Origin: an uncultured Acetatifactor sp.
GTDB lineage: Bacteria > Bacillota > Clostridia > Lachnospirales > Lachnospiraceae
DNA: 64,000 nt
Assembly: GCA_910578185.1 (NCBI GenBank)
Contig: CAJTPN010000002.1
Coordinates: 255,835-319,834 of the forward strand
Direction: 5' to 3'
Position numbers and translations under genes: made by a program
The notes under the pieces: generated by a model
What the model was told of the DNA's origin: nothing
What the model saw: only the letters and a program-made list of their open reading frames with translations
Databases searched by the model: none
Shown here: positions 16,291 through 25,249 of the stretch, piece after piece
How the letters are laid out: each line of letters starts with the position of its first letter
Position numbering within the stretch: the stretch's first letter is position 1

Positions 16291-17583
16291 TCACCTATAA
16301 TAGTTAAACCCATGTCCATACATGCGAACCGTATCACCATCTTCAATTCCCAGGTCTTCCAATTCTTTTAAGATACCGCTGGACTTTAAAAAATTTTGGA
16401 AAAAAGTGAACCCTTTTTCACTATCCAAATTGGTATAACCCAACATCTTCTCCACCCTGGGACCACTTATCACATACTCATCGTTCTCTTCATCATAAGC
16501 TACGGTATACGGCTCGTCCGAAGCGCCATAAATATCTGTTTCCGGAAAAAATTCCTGCGCAAACATGGTGGTTTCTTCCCCAATTTCCTTCAACATCTCA
16601 TTTACACGGTAGAGCAGTTCTTTCATTCCCTCGCCGCTGACCGCAGAAATAGGATAGACGGAGATCCCTTTGGGCTCAAATTCCGCTTTAATGGCTTCTA
16701 CGGGGCTGTTTTCCCTGTCAAAAATCACATCTATTTTATTTGCCGCAATCACCTGTGGACGCCTGGCAATATCGGGATTATATGCTTCCAGCTCTCTATT
16801 GATAGCATAAATATCTGCCACGGGATCTCTTCCTTCTGTACCGGCAGCATCCACAATATGAATAATCACTTTAGTGCGTTCAATATGGCGCAAAAACTCA
16901 TGCCCCAATCCCACACCTTCTGACGCGCCTTCAATAAGCCCTGGAATATCGGCAATGACAAAGCCGTTGGAGCCATCTAAATCAACCACGCCCAGATTTG
17001 GATTTAATGTGGTAAAATGGTAATTTGCTATCTTGGGCTTTGCATTAGTAACACGCGACAAAAATGTGGATTTTCCCACATTTGGCAGTCCCACAAGGCC
17101 CACATCTGCAATTACCTTCAGTTCCAGCAAAAGATTTAATTCTTTCGCAGGCTGGCCCGGCTGTGCATATTTTGGAGCCTGCATAGTGCTGGTTGCATAG
17201 TGCTGATTTCCGCTGCCGCCTCTGCCGCCCTTAAGCAATATATATCTGCGGTTATCGCCCGACATATCGGTTATCACTTTTCCGCTCTCGGCCTCTTTGA
17301 TCACAGTGCCGGGCGGTACCTTTAATACAATATCACCGCCATCCTTGCCCCTGCAATTCTTTTTTCCGCCTGGCTCACCGTCTTCCGCCTTATACTTGCG
17401 AATATTCCGGTAATCCACCAAGGTATTCAGCCCCTCATCCACTTCAAAAATGACATCTCCCCCACGGCCGCCGTCGCCGCCGTCAGGTCCCCCTGCAGGC
17501 ACATACTTTTCACGTCGAAAGGACACATGGCCATCACCGCCTTTCCCGCTCTTCACATATATCCTGGCTCTGTCTGCAAACAT
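16291..17583 (-). CDS. obg: Obg (CgtA) GTPase
   Basis: A 430-residue GTPase needed for 50S assembly and stress control. Domains in order: Gly-rich Obg fold (1-158, GGDGGRGGDV), G domain (about 160-335) with GLPNVGKST, NLGVVD, DIPGLIEG and NKID motifs, and a C-terminal OCT domain (about 350-430, ending DTVRMYGHGFNYY). Start: MFADRARIYVKSG at 17583 matches the family; the upstream 23 codons lack conservation. It follows rpmA, as in almost all Firmicutes, though a hairpin lies between them. Confidence 0.96.
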   Translation of the reverse strand: MFADRARIYVKSGKGGDGHVSFRREKYVPAGGPDGGDGGRGGDVIFEVDEGLNTLVDYRNIRKYKAEDGEPGGKKNCRGKDGGDIVLKVPPGTVIKEAESGKVITDMSGDNRRYILLKGGRGGSGNQHYATSTMQAPKYAQPGQPAKELNLLLELKVIADVGLVGLPNVGKSTFLSRVTNAKPKIANYHFTTLNPNLGVVDLDGSNGFVIADIPGLIEGASEGVGLGHEFLRHIERTKVIIHIVDAAGTEGRDPVADIYAINRELEAYNPDIARRPQVIAANKIDVIFDRENSPVEAIKAEFEPKGISVYPISAVSGEGMKELLYRVNEMLKEIGEETTMFAQEFFPETDIYGASDEPYTVAYDEENDEYVISGPRVEKMLGYTNLDSEKGFTFFQNFLKSSGILKELEDLGIEDGDTVRMYGHGFNYYR

Positions 17584-17642
17584 AATTCTCTCTCTTTCTA
17601 AACATCTGCGGAACTTATTTCCAAAAACCTTTGATATGAATA

Positions 17643-17672
17643 AGGACTCCAAACGATAAGGTTTGAAGTCCT
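17643..17672 (-). terminator. Hairpin between rpmA and obg
   Basis: AGGACTCCAAAC (17643-17654) and GTTTGAAGTCCT (17661-17672) form a 12-bp stem with one mismatch and a 6-base loop. It lies between the rpmA stop and obg. The U-tract is weak, so partial termination that lowers obg relative to the ribosomal proteins is likely. Confidence 0.6.
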
Positions 17673-17694
17673 AAAGATATCTCGGCAAAGCCTA

Positions 17695-17979
17695 TTACTG
17701 CTCTACAGGATAGACAGACGCCTGCTTTCTATCTCTGCCTTTTCTCTCGAAGCGAAGGACACCATCCACCTTTGCATACAAGGTATCGTCTCCCCCTCTT
17801 CCCACGTTCACACCGGGATGAATCTTGGTTCCGCGCTGCTTATAAAGAATATTTCCAGCCTTTACAAACTGCCCGTCAGCCCTCTTTGCACCTAATCTCT
17901 TGGCCTCGGAATCTCTACCGTTCTTGGTAGAACCAACACCCTTTTTATGAGCAAAAAATTGAAGGTTCATATTCAACAT
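17695..17979 (-). CDS. rpmA: 50S ribosomal protein L27 with cleavable N-terminal extension
   Basis: A 94-residue L27. Residues 1-9 (MLNMNLQFF) are the Firmicutes extension; cleavage after Phe9 exposes AHKKGVGSTKNGRDSE, whose N-terminus reaches the peptidyl transferase centre. The protease Prp is encoded immediately upstream, ending 3 bases before this gene. The rest (SEAKRLGAKRADGQFVKAGNILYKQRGTK, in pieces) is standard. The start ATG is set by AGGAGG. Confidence 0.97.
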   Translation of the reverse strand: MLNMNLQFFAHKKGVGSTKNGRDSEAKRLGAKRADGQFVKAGNILYKQRGTKIHPGVNVGRGGDDTLYAKVDGVLRFERKGRDRKQASVYPVEQ

Positions 17980-17982
17980 GGC

Positions 17983-18315
17983 TTACACCTCCTCGAATTT
18001 AACTTGTAAATACTTCTCACCATATTCCCTGCTCAGATTCTCCAACGTAAAAACCATAGAATCCATCAGGAAACTTGACTTTTCCTGTAAATCATTTTCA
18101 AAATCGCACCTGAGATAACCCGTATCTTCCTCCGCCGTGACCACAACACGTTCACCGGCAAGCGTCTCTAAGGAATTAATTGTGCCGATGGTCAGCGCTG
18201 ATATAGCCGCACATAGTATATCCGGCTTACCGGGCCGTGCGTATTCCGCATGTCCCATACAATAAAATCCCCTGTAGGAACGATTTCGACTTTTACAAAT
18301 AACAATGGTAGTCAT
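17983..18315 (-). CDS. prp: Ribosomal-processing cysteine protease Prp
   Basis: A 110-residue cysteine protease that removes the L27 N-terminal extension. The catalytic dyad is visible as His22 (MGHAEYA) and Cys35 (PDILCAAISAL), matching His22/Cys34 of S. aureus Prp. It lies between rplU and rpmA, the diagnostic position in Firmicutes (older names YsxB, DUF464). Full length. Spacing to both neighbours is under 20 bases, so the three genes form one operon. Confidence 0.95.
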   Translation of the reverse strand: MTTIVICKSRNRSYRGFYCMGHAEYARPGKPDILCAAISALTIGTINSLETLAGERVVVTAEEDTGYLRCDFENDLQEKSSFLMDSMVFTLENLSREYGEKYLQVKFEEV

Positions 18316-18332
18316 AATAACAGATTACAAAA

Positions 18333-18638
18333 TCAAGCATTGATCTTATCGATCTTGACCTGAGTATATGCCTGTCTGTGACCGTTTTTCTTGTGGTAGC
18401 CGGTTTTTCTCTTGTATTTATATACAATAACCTTCTTACCTTTCCCCTGCTCCATTACGGTTGCGGATACGGTTGCGTTCTCCACATCACCGCCCACCTT
18501 CAGGGTTTCGTCACTTACTGCAAGCACCTGGTCAAAAGTAACAGTATTTCCGGCTTCCACATCCAACTTCTCAACCTTGATCACATCACCTTCAGAAACC
18601 TTATACTGCTTTCCGCCCGTTGCAATAATTGCGTACAT
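18333..18638 (-). CDS. rplU: 50S ribosomal protein L21
   Basis: A 101-residue L21: YAIIATGGKQYKVSEGDVI at the N-terminus and KYKRKTGYHKKNGHRQ at the C-terminus, the loop that binds 23S rRNA. AGGAGGTGCCTAATT precedes the ATG at 18638. First gene of the rplU-prp-rpmA-obg group, transcribed from its own promoter at 18778-18807 through a 130-base leader of the L21 type. Confidence 0.97.
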   Translation of the reverse strand: MYAIIATGGKQYKVSEGDVIKVEKLDVEAGNTVTFDQVLAVSDETLKVGGDVENATVSATVMEQGKGKKVIVYKYKRKTGYHKKNGHRQAYTQVKIDKINA

Positions 18639-18771
18639 AATTAGGCACCTCCTATTCATGGACATCAAATCCATTTACTCGCTGGCCTTGGTGGCATTCC
18701 AAATGGAATACACTTCTACCGAACCATGCGGCACATACGCTCCGATCCGCTCAAAAACAACCAGAACATAC
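18639..18771 (-). ncRNA. L21 leader (ribosomal protein autoregulatory leader)
   Basis: About 130 untranslated bases separate the predicted promoter from rplU. They contain GC-rich pairing segments and end in AGGAGGTGCC. Position matches the Rfam L21 leader of Firmicutes, which represses the operon when free L21 is in excess. The call rests on position and length; the fold was not computed. Confidence 0.6.
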
Positions 18772-18777
18772 CATAAG

Positions 18778-18807
18778 ATAATAGCATGAGGTGCCTTAAA
18801 ATGTCAA
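18778..18807 (-). promoter_or_regulatory. rplU operon promoter
   Basis: Minus-strand -35 TTGACA (perfect, 18802-18807) and -10 TATTAT (18778-18783) with an 18-base spacer. The -35 overlaps the stop codon of the upstream cytidylate-kinase-like gene. Confidence 0.8.
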
Positions 18808-19439
18808 TAGTTTTTACTATTTTCTTTTTCAAAATCTTCTATATACTGGGCAACCAATTTAACGGTTCCCTCTTCGCCAAGGATACTGCTGTTAATGCAC
18901 AGATCATAGCTGTCCGCGCGTCCCCACTTCTTTGAGGAATAATAATTATAATAACTCTGACGCTGTTTATCCTTTTTAATGATCATATCCCTGGCCTTGT
19001 TTTCGGAAAGGCTGTACCTCTCCATAATGCGTTTCACTTTTGTCTCCTCATCTGCGTAGATAAACAGTTTCACCACATTTTTTCTATCGGCAAGCGCATA
19101 GTCGGCGCACCTCCCCACAATGACACAGGGCCCTTCCTCCGCAATCTTTTTAATGGTGTCAAACTGCGCCAGAAACACCTTATGGCTGATGGGCATATCT
19201 ACAAAGGACGACGCATTATAGCCAAAAGAATAGGTGTCCATCACCAGGTTATAAAGGAAGGAATTGGTGGGGCGTTCGTCATGATTTTGAATCATTTCCT
19301 CACAAAATCCACTTTCCTGCGCCGCCCTGGTCAGCAGCTCCTTGTCGTAACACTTGATGCCAAAATAATCCGCTACCATTTCACCGATTTCACGGCCTGC
19401 AGAACCAAACTGTCTTCCTATTGTGATAACCGTATTCAT
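18804..19439 (-). CDS. Cytidylate kinase-like family protein
   Basis: A 211-residue P-loop protein of the Cytidylate_kin2 family. The N-terminal TIGRQFGSAGREIGEMVA is the family's altered P-loop; CVIVGRCADYAL and KARDMIIKKDKQRQSYYNYY (arginine/lysine-rich lid) follow. It resembles CMP kinase but lacks the standard enzyme's full CMP-binding region, so the real substrate is unknown. It ends over the -35 box of the rplU promoter. Length is normal for the family. Confidence 0.82.
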   Translation of the reverse strand: MNTVITIGRQFGSAGREIGEMVADYFGIKCYDKELLTRAAQESGFCEEMIQNHDERPTNSFLYNLVMDTYSFGYNASSFVDMPISHKVFLAQFDTIKKIAEEGPCVIVGRCADYALADRKNVVKLFIYADEETKVKRIMERYSLSENKARDMIIKKDKQRQSYYNYYSSKKWGRADSYDLCINSSILGEEGTVKLVAQYIEDFEKENSKNY

Positions 19440-19687
19440 AAATCATGCCCCTTTCCTTTTATGACATATCTGTTTACTTCCATCGTTGCTTACACTCTGC
19501 AGCATATATTATATCCATTCTATTGGAAAAGTCTGACAAATCCCCAAGGCTTCCTGACAGATTTCAGAGTGCGGGCATTTTTGTAAACGCTTTAATTGTA
19601 ATATTATTATATCATAAACAGACTTTTTCGACAACAAGAAAATCCAAGGAGCACGAAATGATACCGTAAATGTGAAGACTTCCGCTT

Positions 19688-20599
19688 TCAGGATAATATC
19701 TGCAGCAAATGGGTAAAATATTCCGGCATCGGCGCATCCACTTCCATGTATTCATCCGTGGAAGGATGACGAAAGCCGAGAATTTTTGCGTGAAGCGTCT
19801 GTCCCTGTAAGGAAAAAGGTAGTTTTCTGCCAGGGCCGTAGAGTGCGTCTCCCAACAGAGGATGCCCCATATTGGCCAGGTGAACCCTGATTTGATGGGT
19901 GCGGCCTGTTTCCAGCTCACACTCCAGATAGGTATAATTTCGAAACTGTTCCAGCACATGATAATGGGTCACAGCGCGTTTTCCGTTTTTTTCATTGACA
20001 GCCATTTTTTTTCTATCCGCAGGATGTCTTCCAACCGGCTGGTCGATTACCCCATCTTCTTTTATGATACCACAACAAATTGCACGATATCGCCTTGTGA
20101 TAGAATGCTCTTTTAGCTGTTCGGCTATACGATTATGCGCCCTGTCATTTTTACAGGCGATAACAGATCCAGTAGTATCCATATCGATACGATGTACAAT
20201 GCCCGGACGCATACAGCCTCCGATTCCAGACAGACTGTCTCCGCAGTGGTACAAAAGCGCATTGACCAACGTACCGCTGTAATGCCCTGCCGCAGGATGC
20301 ACTACCATTCCCTTGGGTTTATTGACTATAATAATATCGCTGTCCTCATACAGAATGTCCAACGGGATATTTTCAGGTTCGATATCCGGCTCCACCGGCG
20401 GAGGAAGGAAAAAGGATATGTAATCCTCCGCTTTTACACGATATGAGCCTTTTACAGGGACTCCGTTCACCATGACCCCGTTTTCTTTGATCATTTTCTG
20501 AATATAAGAGCGCGACAAAGAATCGATAAGCAGCGTCAGACACTTATCGATTCTCTCTTCTTCCAGTTCTTCTGTTATCTCAAAACAGTATTCATTCAT
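19688..20599 (-). CDS. rluD: RluD-type rRNA/tRNA pseudouridine synthase
   Basis: A 303-residue pseudouridine synthase. An S4 domain is at residues 1-70 (ERIDKCLTLLIDSLSRSYIQKM). The catalytic motif is GIVHRIDMDTTGSV, with the Asp near residue 140. The second motif RTHQIRVHLANMGHPLLGD is complete. It lies downstream of lspA, the usual Firmicutes lspA-rluD pair (ylyB in Bacillus). The target uridines, 23S helix 69 in E. coli, are inferred. Confidence 0.92.
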   Translation of the reverse strand: MNEYCFEITEELEEERIDKCLTLLIDSLSRSYIQKMIKENGVMVNGVPVKGSYRVKAEDYISFFLPPPVEPDIEPENIPLDILYEDSDIIIVNKPKGMVVHPAAGHYSGTLVNALLYHCGDSLSGIGGCMRPGIVHRIDMDTTGSVIACKNDRAHNRIAEQLKEHSITRRYRAICCGIIKEDGVIDQPVGRHPADRKKMAVNEKNGKRAVTHYHVLEQFRNYTYLECELETGRTHQIRVHLANMGHPLLGDALYGPGRKLPFSLQGQTLHAKILGFRHPSTDEYMEVDAPMPEYFTHLLQILS

Positions 20600-20667
20600 A
20601 ATCTGTAAAATATACCGCTTTCTGAAACAATTTCAACTCGTCCCCTTTATCATTGTCGCAAATTACC

Positions 20668-21222
20668 TTATTCCTTGTCCTTTTCTTTGTCCTGTTTTGT
20701 CAAACGCCCTTTCTTTGTCTGCAGAAACTCCAAATCTTCTTCTTTGTATACAAACATAAACAGCAAAAACAGCAATAGGGTACAAACCACAACAAAACAA
20801 TCCGCCACATTAAACACCGGAAAATGAATCAAAACAAAAGATATAAAATCCACCACAAAACCAAATCTGATTCTGTCCGTCAGATTTCCCACCGCTCCGG
20901 CAATCAACATTGCCAACAGTAAATGCGCAATGCGAAATCTGCGATCCTGGGGCAGTTTACATATAATAAAAATAAGAATGGCCAAGACCATGAAACCCAG
21001 AAGCAAAATAAAAACCGTCTTGTTTTGAAACAAGCTAAACGCAGACCCCGTGTTCTCCAGGTATTCCAGTTCCAGCACTCCCTCAATCAGTACAATGGCC
21101 TGTTGATTCTTCAAACGGGAAATAGCAAGATATTTGGTAAATTGATCTAAAATAAACGCTGCAAAAAAAGCAACCAGATCCGGCAACAGCATTTTCCCGA
21201 TCACAAATTTATTTTTACGCAT
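20668..21222 (-). CDS. lspA: Lipoprotein signal peptidase (signal peptidase II)
   Basis: A 184-residue membrane aspartyl protease with four hydrophobic segments. It cleaves prolipoproteins before the lipid-modified Cys. Catalytic motifs are visible as GNLTDRIRFGFVVDFI and VFNVADCFVV, which carry the two aspartates. The charged C-terminal tail (TKKGRLTKQDKEKDKE) extends beyond the usual end. Start: several in-frame Met codons; the ATG at 21222 has GAGG 6-7 bases upstream and overlaps the aroB stop by 8 bases. 21228 and 21234 are alternatives. Confidence 0.92.
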   Translation of the reverse strand: MRKNKFVIGKMLLPDLVAFFAAFILDQFTKYLAISRLKNQQAIVLIEGVLELEYLENTGSAFSLFQNKTVFILLLGFMVLAILIFIICKLPQDRRFRIAHLLLAMLIAGAVGNLTDRIRFGFVVDFISFVLIHFPVFNVADCFVVVCTLLLFLLFMFVYKEEDLEFLQTKKGRLTKQDKEKDKE

Positions 21223-22324
21223 TTGCATCCTCATCGCTAAAATATATTTCATTGATTGCCGCAAGAATTTCATCATCTGTTACCGTATGATCAATAACGG
21301 CTTTGCCGATGGCCTTCAGCAATACAAATTTAATCCTGCCGGACTCCATTTTTTTATCGGATTTGGTCAGACGCAGCACTTCCTGGGGATTAATGTCGTC
21401 TACGGATATGGGCAAATAAAAAGGGACAAACATATCCCTGATCTCATAATACTCTTCCATGGTAAGCAACTCCCGCTTCCATGAAATAAATGCGGCGGCA
21501 ACCGCTCCCAGTGCCACGCACTCCCCATGATAAAGCGAAAATCCCTTTGCCTTCTCGATGGCATGGCCGATGGTATGCCCAAAATTTAATAAGGCGCGAT
21601 CCCCCTGCTCCGTTGGATCTTTTTCTACCACCAGCTTTTTAATCATACAACTGTGATGGAGCATTTCCTGCAGTACTGCCAGATCACGCTCACAAATCTC
21701 ATACATATTTTCAATCAGCCATTCATAGTATGCGCAATCCTTAATTAAGCCATGCTTCATTATCTCTGCAAACCCGGAAAAATACTGCCGGTCCTCCAAA
21801 GTCAACAATACCGCCAGGTTCATATATACCAGACGGGGCATCTTAAAAGCGCCCACCATATTCTTATAGCCGTCAAAATCAACGCCCGTCTTGCCGCCAA
21901 TACTACTGTCTGCCTGTGCCAGCAGTGTGGTCGGAATCTGAACAAAATCAATACCTCGCAGATAGGTTGCCGCTACATAGCCTGTGGTATCGCCTACCAC
22001 TCCGCCTCCCAGGGCCAGAAGAATATCCTTGCGATCAAATTCTTCCTCAATCAAAAATTTATAAATATCTCTGACCGTATCAAGGGTCTTATGTTCCTCA
22101 CCGTTTGGAAACGCGTACTTTACCGCCTTACGGCATTTCCCTTCCAATATCGACAGTACTTCTTCTCCATACAGAGAGTCAACCTTGGTGTCCGTAATTA
22201 TACAGACTCTTTTCCTGTCACAATTTAGCAGTTCCAGTTCCTCCCAAAGCATATCAAAGGAACGGGTAAAGACAATGTCATAACACGGTTTCTTATTATA
22301 TAAAATCGGTAATCTCTCAGCCAT
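21215..22324 (-). CDS. aroB: 3-dehydroquinate synthase
   Basis: A 369-residue NAD- and metal-dependent enzyme of the shikimate pathway, turning DAHP into 3-dehydroquinate. Motifs: GGGVVGDTTGYVAATYLRG (NAD binding), IPTTLLAQADSSIGGKTGVD, EIMKHGLIKD (metal Glu) and LNFGHTIGHAIEKA (metal His). It lies between sepF and lspA rather than with other aro genes. Spacing to sepF is 23 bases, and it overlaps lspA. Confidence 0.96.
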   Translation of the reverse strand: MAERLPILYNKKPCYDIVFTRSFDMLWEELELLNCDRKRVCIITDTKVDSLYGEEVLSILEGKCRKAVKYAFPNGEEHKTLDTVRDIYKFLIEEEFDRKDILLALGGGVVGDTTGYVAATYLRGIDFVQIPTTLLAQADSSIGGKTGVDFDGYKNMVGAFKMPRLVYMNLAVLLTLEDRQYFSGFAEIMKHGLIKDCAYYEWLIENMYEICERDLAVLQEMLHHSCMIKKLVVEKDPTEQGDRALLNFGHTIGHAIEKAKGFSLYHGECVALGAVAAAFISWKRELLTMEEYYEIRDMFVPFYLPISVDDINPQEVLRLTKSDKKMESGRIKFVLLKAIGKAVIDHTVTDDEILAAINEIYFSDEDANA

Positions 22325-22347
22325 ATTTTAAGTATCCCTTCTTATTC

Positions 22348-22878
22348 CTATGTATTTAAGGGCATTTCAAAAGAATCTCCGAAAATATCCTGAAAATCTC
22401 CCGAAACATCCACACTGGAAGGAGTGATAATGAAAATATAATGAGATATTTTCTGTAAATTTCCCGAAATAGCAAAGCAGGAACCACTTGTAAAATCAAT
22501 AATCCTCTGGGCAATATCCACATCCAGCCCCTCCAGATTTAACACAACAGTGCGATTTGCCAAAAGGGTCTCCGTAATTTCCCTTGCATCCTCCACAGAT
22601 GTCGGTTTGATCACACAAACCTCCATACCGTTGCTGGAAACCCTCCTGGAAGACTGTTTATTAATTGGTGTGATTTTACTAGCAGCAGAAGACTGTCTCT
22701 TTGGAGTCACGGGACGCTCTTCATAGTCATCTGTCTCTACAGCCCTGGGAGCAGACCTTCTGGGCATAGGAGCAGGTTCCATGTCCTCATCGTCCAGATA
22801 ATCGTCATCGTAGTACTCTTCTTCGTCATCTTCACCGTTTAACTTCATATAATTCAAAAACTTGTCCATTACACCCAT
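22348..22878 (-). CDS. sepF: Cell division protein SepF
   Basis: A 176-residue FtsZ-binding division protein. An N-terminal membrane-targeting amphipathic segment (MDKFLNYMKL) is followed by an acidic and Pro/Arg-rich linker (about 15-80), then the SepF domain with EVCVIKPTSVEDAREI, TVVLNLEGLDVDIAQRIIDF and FIITPSSVDV. Met at 22878 or 22869 may be the start. It follows yggS, as in most Firmicutes ylmE-sepF clusters; ylmG, ylmH and divIVA are not next to it. Confidence 0.93.
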   Translation of the reverse strand: MGVMDKFLNYMKLNGEDDEEEYYDDDYLDDEDMEPAPMPRRSAPRAVETDDYEERPVTPKRQSSAASKITPINKQSSRRVSSNGMEVCVIKPTSVEDAREITETLLANRTVVLNLEGLDVDIAQRIIDFTSGSCFAISGNLQKISHYIFIITPSSVDVSGDFQDIFGDSFEMPLNT

Positions 22879-22996
22879 CGTTTTAATATCACCTTTCACT
22901 GTCACACCAAATATCCCAAATTTTATTGCTGGATATCTGTACCTGGCGGCCTTCACAGCCACATGGCCATTTGCGCGCAAGAATCAAACCGAAACT

Positions 22997-23737
22997 TCAT
23001 GCGGTTGTTACTTTACGGTTCCTCTCTCCAAAAATACCCGTGCCAACCCTGATATATACGGCCCCTTCTTCGATTGCCACGGCATAATCTCCCGTCATCC
23101 CCATTGATAAAAGATGCATATCAACATTATCAATGTTTTTCTCTTGTATGTCAACAGCCAATCGGGATAATTTACGAAAAATGCAACGATTATCCTCCTG
23201 TTGTTCCGTATAAGGAGCTATGGTCATCAAGCCCTTTAAACATATGCCGGGAAGCCTGGAAATACTTTCCGCCAATTCAGGGGCTTCTTCTACGGACACG
23301 CCAAACTTACTGGCTTCCTCCGCAACGTTAACCTCCATCAAAATATCCACACAGACTCCCTTCTTAACGGCCTCACGACTGATCTCCTCCGCCAGAGCCA
23401 GAGAATCCACACTGTGAATCATTGCCACCTTATCCACTATGTACTTTACTTTGTTTCTCTGCAGATGCCCTATCATATGCCATCGGATATCTGAAGGAAG
23501 CTGCGGAATCTTTTCCAGCAGTTCCTGTACCTTGTTCTCTCCGAAGTCCCTGATTCCCGCCCTATAAACTTCCTGCAGCATGGAGACCGGTTTGGTTTTG
23601 CTGACGGCAATCAGTCGAACCTCTTCCCTGCTTCTTCCGGCTCTTTCGCAGGCAGCCCGAATCTTTTCTTCCACCTCTTCCAGATTCTCCCAAAGCAGCA
23701 TCTCCGTACTATTTATTCTGGTTGATAAACTGGTCAT
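22997..23737 (-). CDS. YggS/YlmE family PLP-binding protein
   Basis: A 246-residue member of the PLP homeostasis protein family, a single-domain alanine-racemase-like barrel without known catalytic activity. Lys47 (LIAVSKTKP) binds PLP; IRDFGENKVQEL and WHMIGHLQRNKVKYIV are typical. The start at 23737 overlaps the HlyD-like gene by 29 bases and has GGAG 8 bases before it; Met13 (23701) has GGAG too close. Upstream of sepF as in other Firmicutes. Confidence 0.92.
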   Translation of the reverse strand: MTSLSTRINSTEMLLWENLEEVEEKIRAACERAGRSREEVRLIAVSKTKPVSMLQEVYRAGIRDFGENKVQELLEKIPQLPSDIRWHMIGHLQRNKVKYIVDKVAMIHSVDSLALAEEISREAVKKGVCVDILMEVNVAEEASKFGVSVEEAPELAESISRLPGICLKGLMTIAPYTEQQEDNRCIFRKLSRLAVDIQEKNIDNVDMHLLSMGMTGDYAVAIEEGAVYIRVGTGIFGERNRKVTTA

Positions 23738-25109
23738 CTCTCACACTCTCCGCATTCAGTACAATATAATCATAGACGTTGAGCCCATATTTTGTATTTG
23801 GCTTAACAATGGCATACTCATCGTTCTGATACAGGATACTGATCTGTTTAAAATCCGCATATCCCTTATTCATATTATATACGCCGATTAAAGTAGCTCG
23901 CCTGCTCACCGTGTAGGTTTCTTCTCCCTCCGGCTGATAAAGAATATCTCCCGCATTCAAAACGGAGCTGTCCAGATAATATTCCTTCTCGTCACTGTCA
24001 TAATAGTACACGTCAATTTCTACTGTTTCACTGGAAATCGTGCCGTCCTCCTGATAGCACTGACGACGAATGCTATCCCCCCCGTTATTTCCTCCGGGAA
24101 TAACATATGTGTCCGGCACCAGGAAAAACTCTTTCTGAACAATGGAAGATACCGGTATTTTCAGTCCTCTCTCATCCTCCACAATCAACTCTATATCAAG
24201 GAACCTGTCCGACATAAAGGTTAGCATGGAATTGGTAAAGGTCAGCTGAAGATAAGTTTCTCCGTCCGCATTGGATAAGAGTTTTGTAGCGCCCCAGGAC
24301 TCATATTGATTCTTCAAAAATCGAACCTTGATATACCCCTCTTCCTGCAGCTCAGCCCCCCGCTGGGGGTCAATGGGAATAACTACGGACCAGGTTTCGT
24401 TGGTGGACAGCTTATAAACCGCATCGCCCGCAGCCATCAGGGTATTCCCCATAATATTATTTTTCTTGTACTCCTTTCCTTCCAGGATATCTATTGTAAT
24501 ATCCTGAGGGGTAAGATTTTCATAGCCATCCGTCCAGTAGGCCACAATCCCCGTAACAGGCGCATAGGCGTAATTGATAACCCCTATGCCGGAAGCACTG
24601 CCCAAATCACTGATTCCCTGCAGCATATTTAAATTGGCCAGCTTTAACACCGTATTTTTCAGAGAAAATTTAAAATCATATGTATTGTCAAAACGTGAAG
24701 TATCAAAACCATGCATGAAATTGACAATTTCACTTCTGAATTCCGCAAGTTCCTTTGCCGAGAGCGAATTTGCTCCCAGATTCATACTTGCCAGGCTGTC
24801 ACTCAAACGTCCGGTTTCATCCACCACATAGACAAGGTCATTTTTGGCCACACGCGCCCCCTCCCGGGCATAATAATTTACATACCCTGCAGACTGTGCA
24901 TAAATCACCGTTTCATCCCGCAGTGCGATGCCACGATAAATAGTATCCGTTGCCAGAGAACCTTCCTTAACCTCATATCGCACTATATGGCTTGTCTGAA
25001 AATACATAAGTACATAGATAGAAACATAAACAAAGATGACGCCAAAAATAAGCATGCCAATATTCAAGTTAAGAGGTTTTCTGTATTTTTTAATCTTTCC
25101 CTTGGCCAA
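23709..25109 (-). CDS. HlyD-like single-pass membrane protein
   Basis: A 466-residue protein with a Lys-rich start, one membrane helix (about 17-38, GMLIFGVIFVYVSIYVLMYF) and a large extracytoplasmic region. The motif TIYRGIALRDETVIYAQSAGYVNYYAREGARVAKNDLV (in pieces) resembles the lipoyl/barrel-sandwich part of HlyD-type adaptor proteins. Clostridia commonly encode such a protein upstream of yggS-sepF; it has no outer membrane partner here. A role in envelope or division is an inference from context. Overlaps yggS. Confidence 0.7.
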   Translation of the reverse strand: MAKGKIKKYRKPLNLNIGMLIFGVIFVYVSIYVLMYFQTSHIVRYEVKEGSLATDTIYRGIALRDETVIYAQSAGYVNYYAREGARVAKNDLVYVVDETGRLSDSLASMNLGANSLSAKELAEFRSEIVNFMHGFDTSRFDNTYDFKFSLKNTVLKLANLNMLQGISDLGSASGIGVINYAYAPVTGIVAYWTDGYENLTPQDITIDILEGKEYKKNNIMGNTLMAAGDAVYKLSTNETWSVVIPIDPQRGAELQEEGYIKVRFLKNQYESWGATKLLSNADGETYLQLTFTNSMLTFMSDRFLDIELIVEDERGLKIPVSSIVQKEFFLVPDTYVIPGGNNGGDSIRRQCYQEDGTISSETVEIDVYYYDSDEKEYYLDSSVLNAGDILYQPEGEETYTVSRRATLIGVYNMNKGYADFKQISILYQNDEYAIVKPNTKYGLNVYDYIVLNAESVRDDQFINQNK

Positions 25110-25127
25110 TTTATGTTGCCTCCATAC

Positions 25128-25157
25128 AAAAGCCCCGGTAATTGTTCCGAGGCTTTC
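25128..25157 (-). terminator. Terminator after the P-loop gene
   Basis: AAAGCCTCGG / CCGGGGCTTT pair on the minus strand (one G-U), followed by a T-rich stretch (TTTTGTATGG). It lies between the P-loop gene (25250-25669) and the HlyD-like gene. Confidence 0.7.
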
Positions 25158-25249
25158 GTGTGTAATCGTTGCTGTTCATTCCCTGAAGTCATTTACATAT
25201 CATTCAAATGTTCGGACAACCTGCCGAACCATTACAGCACATCTACAGA

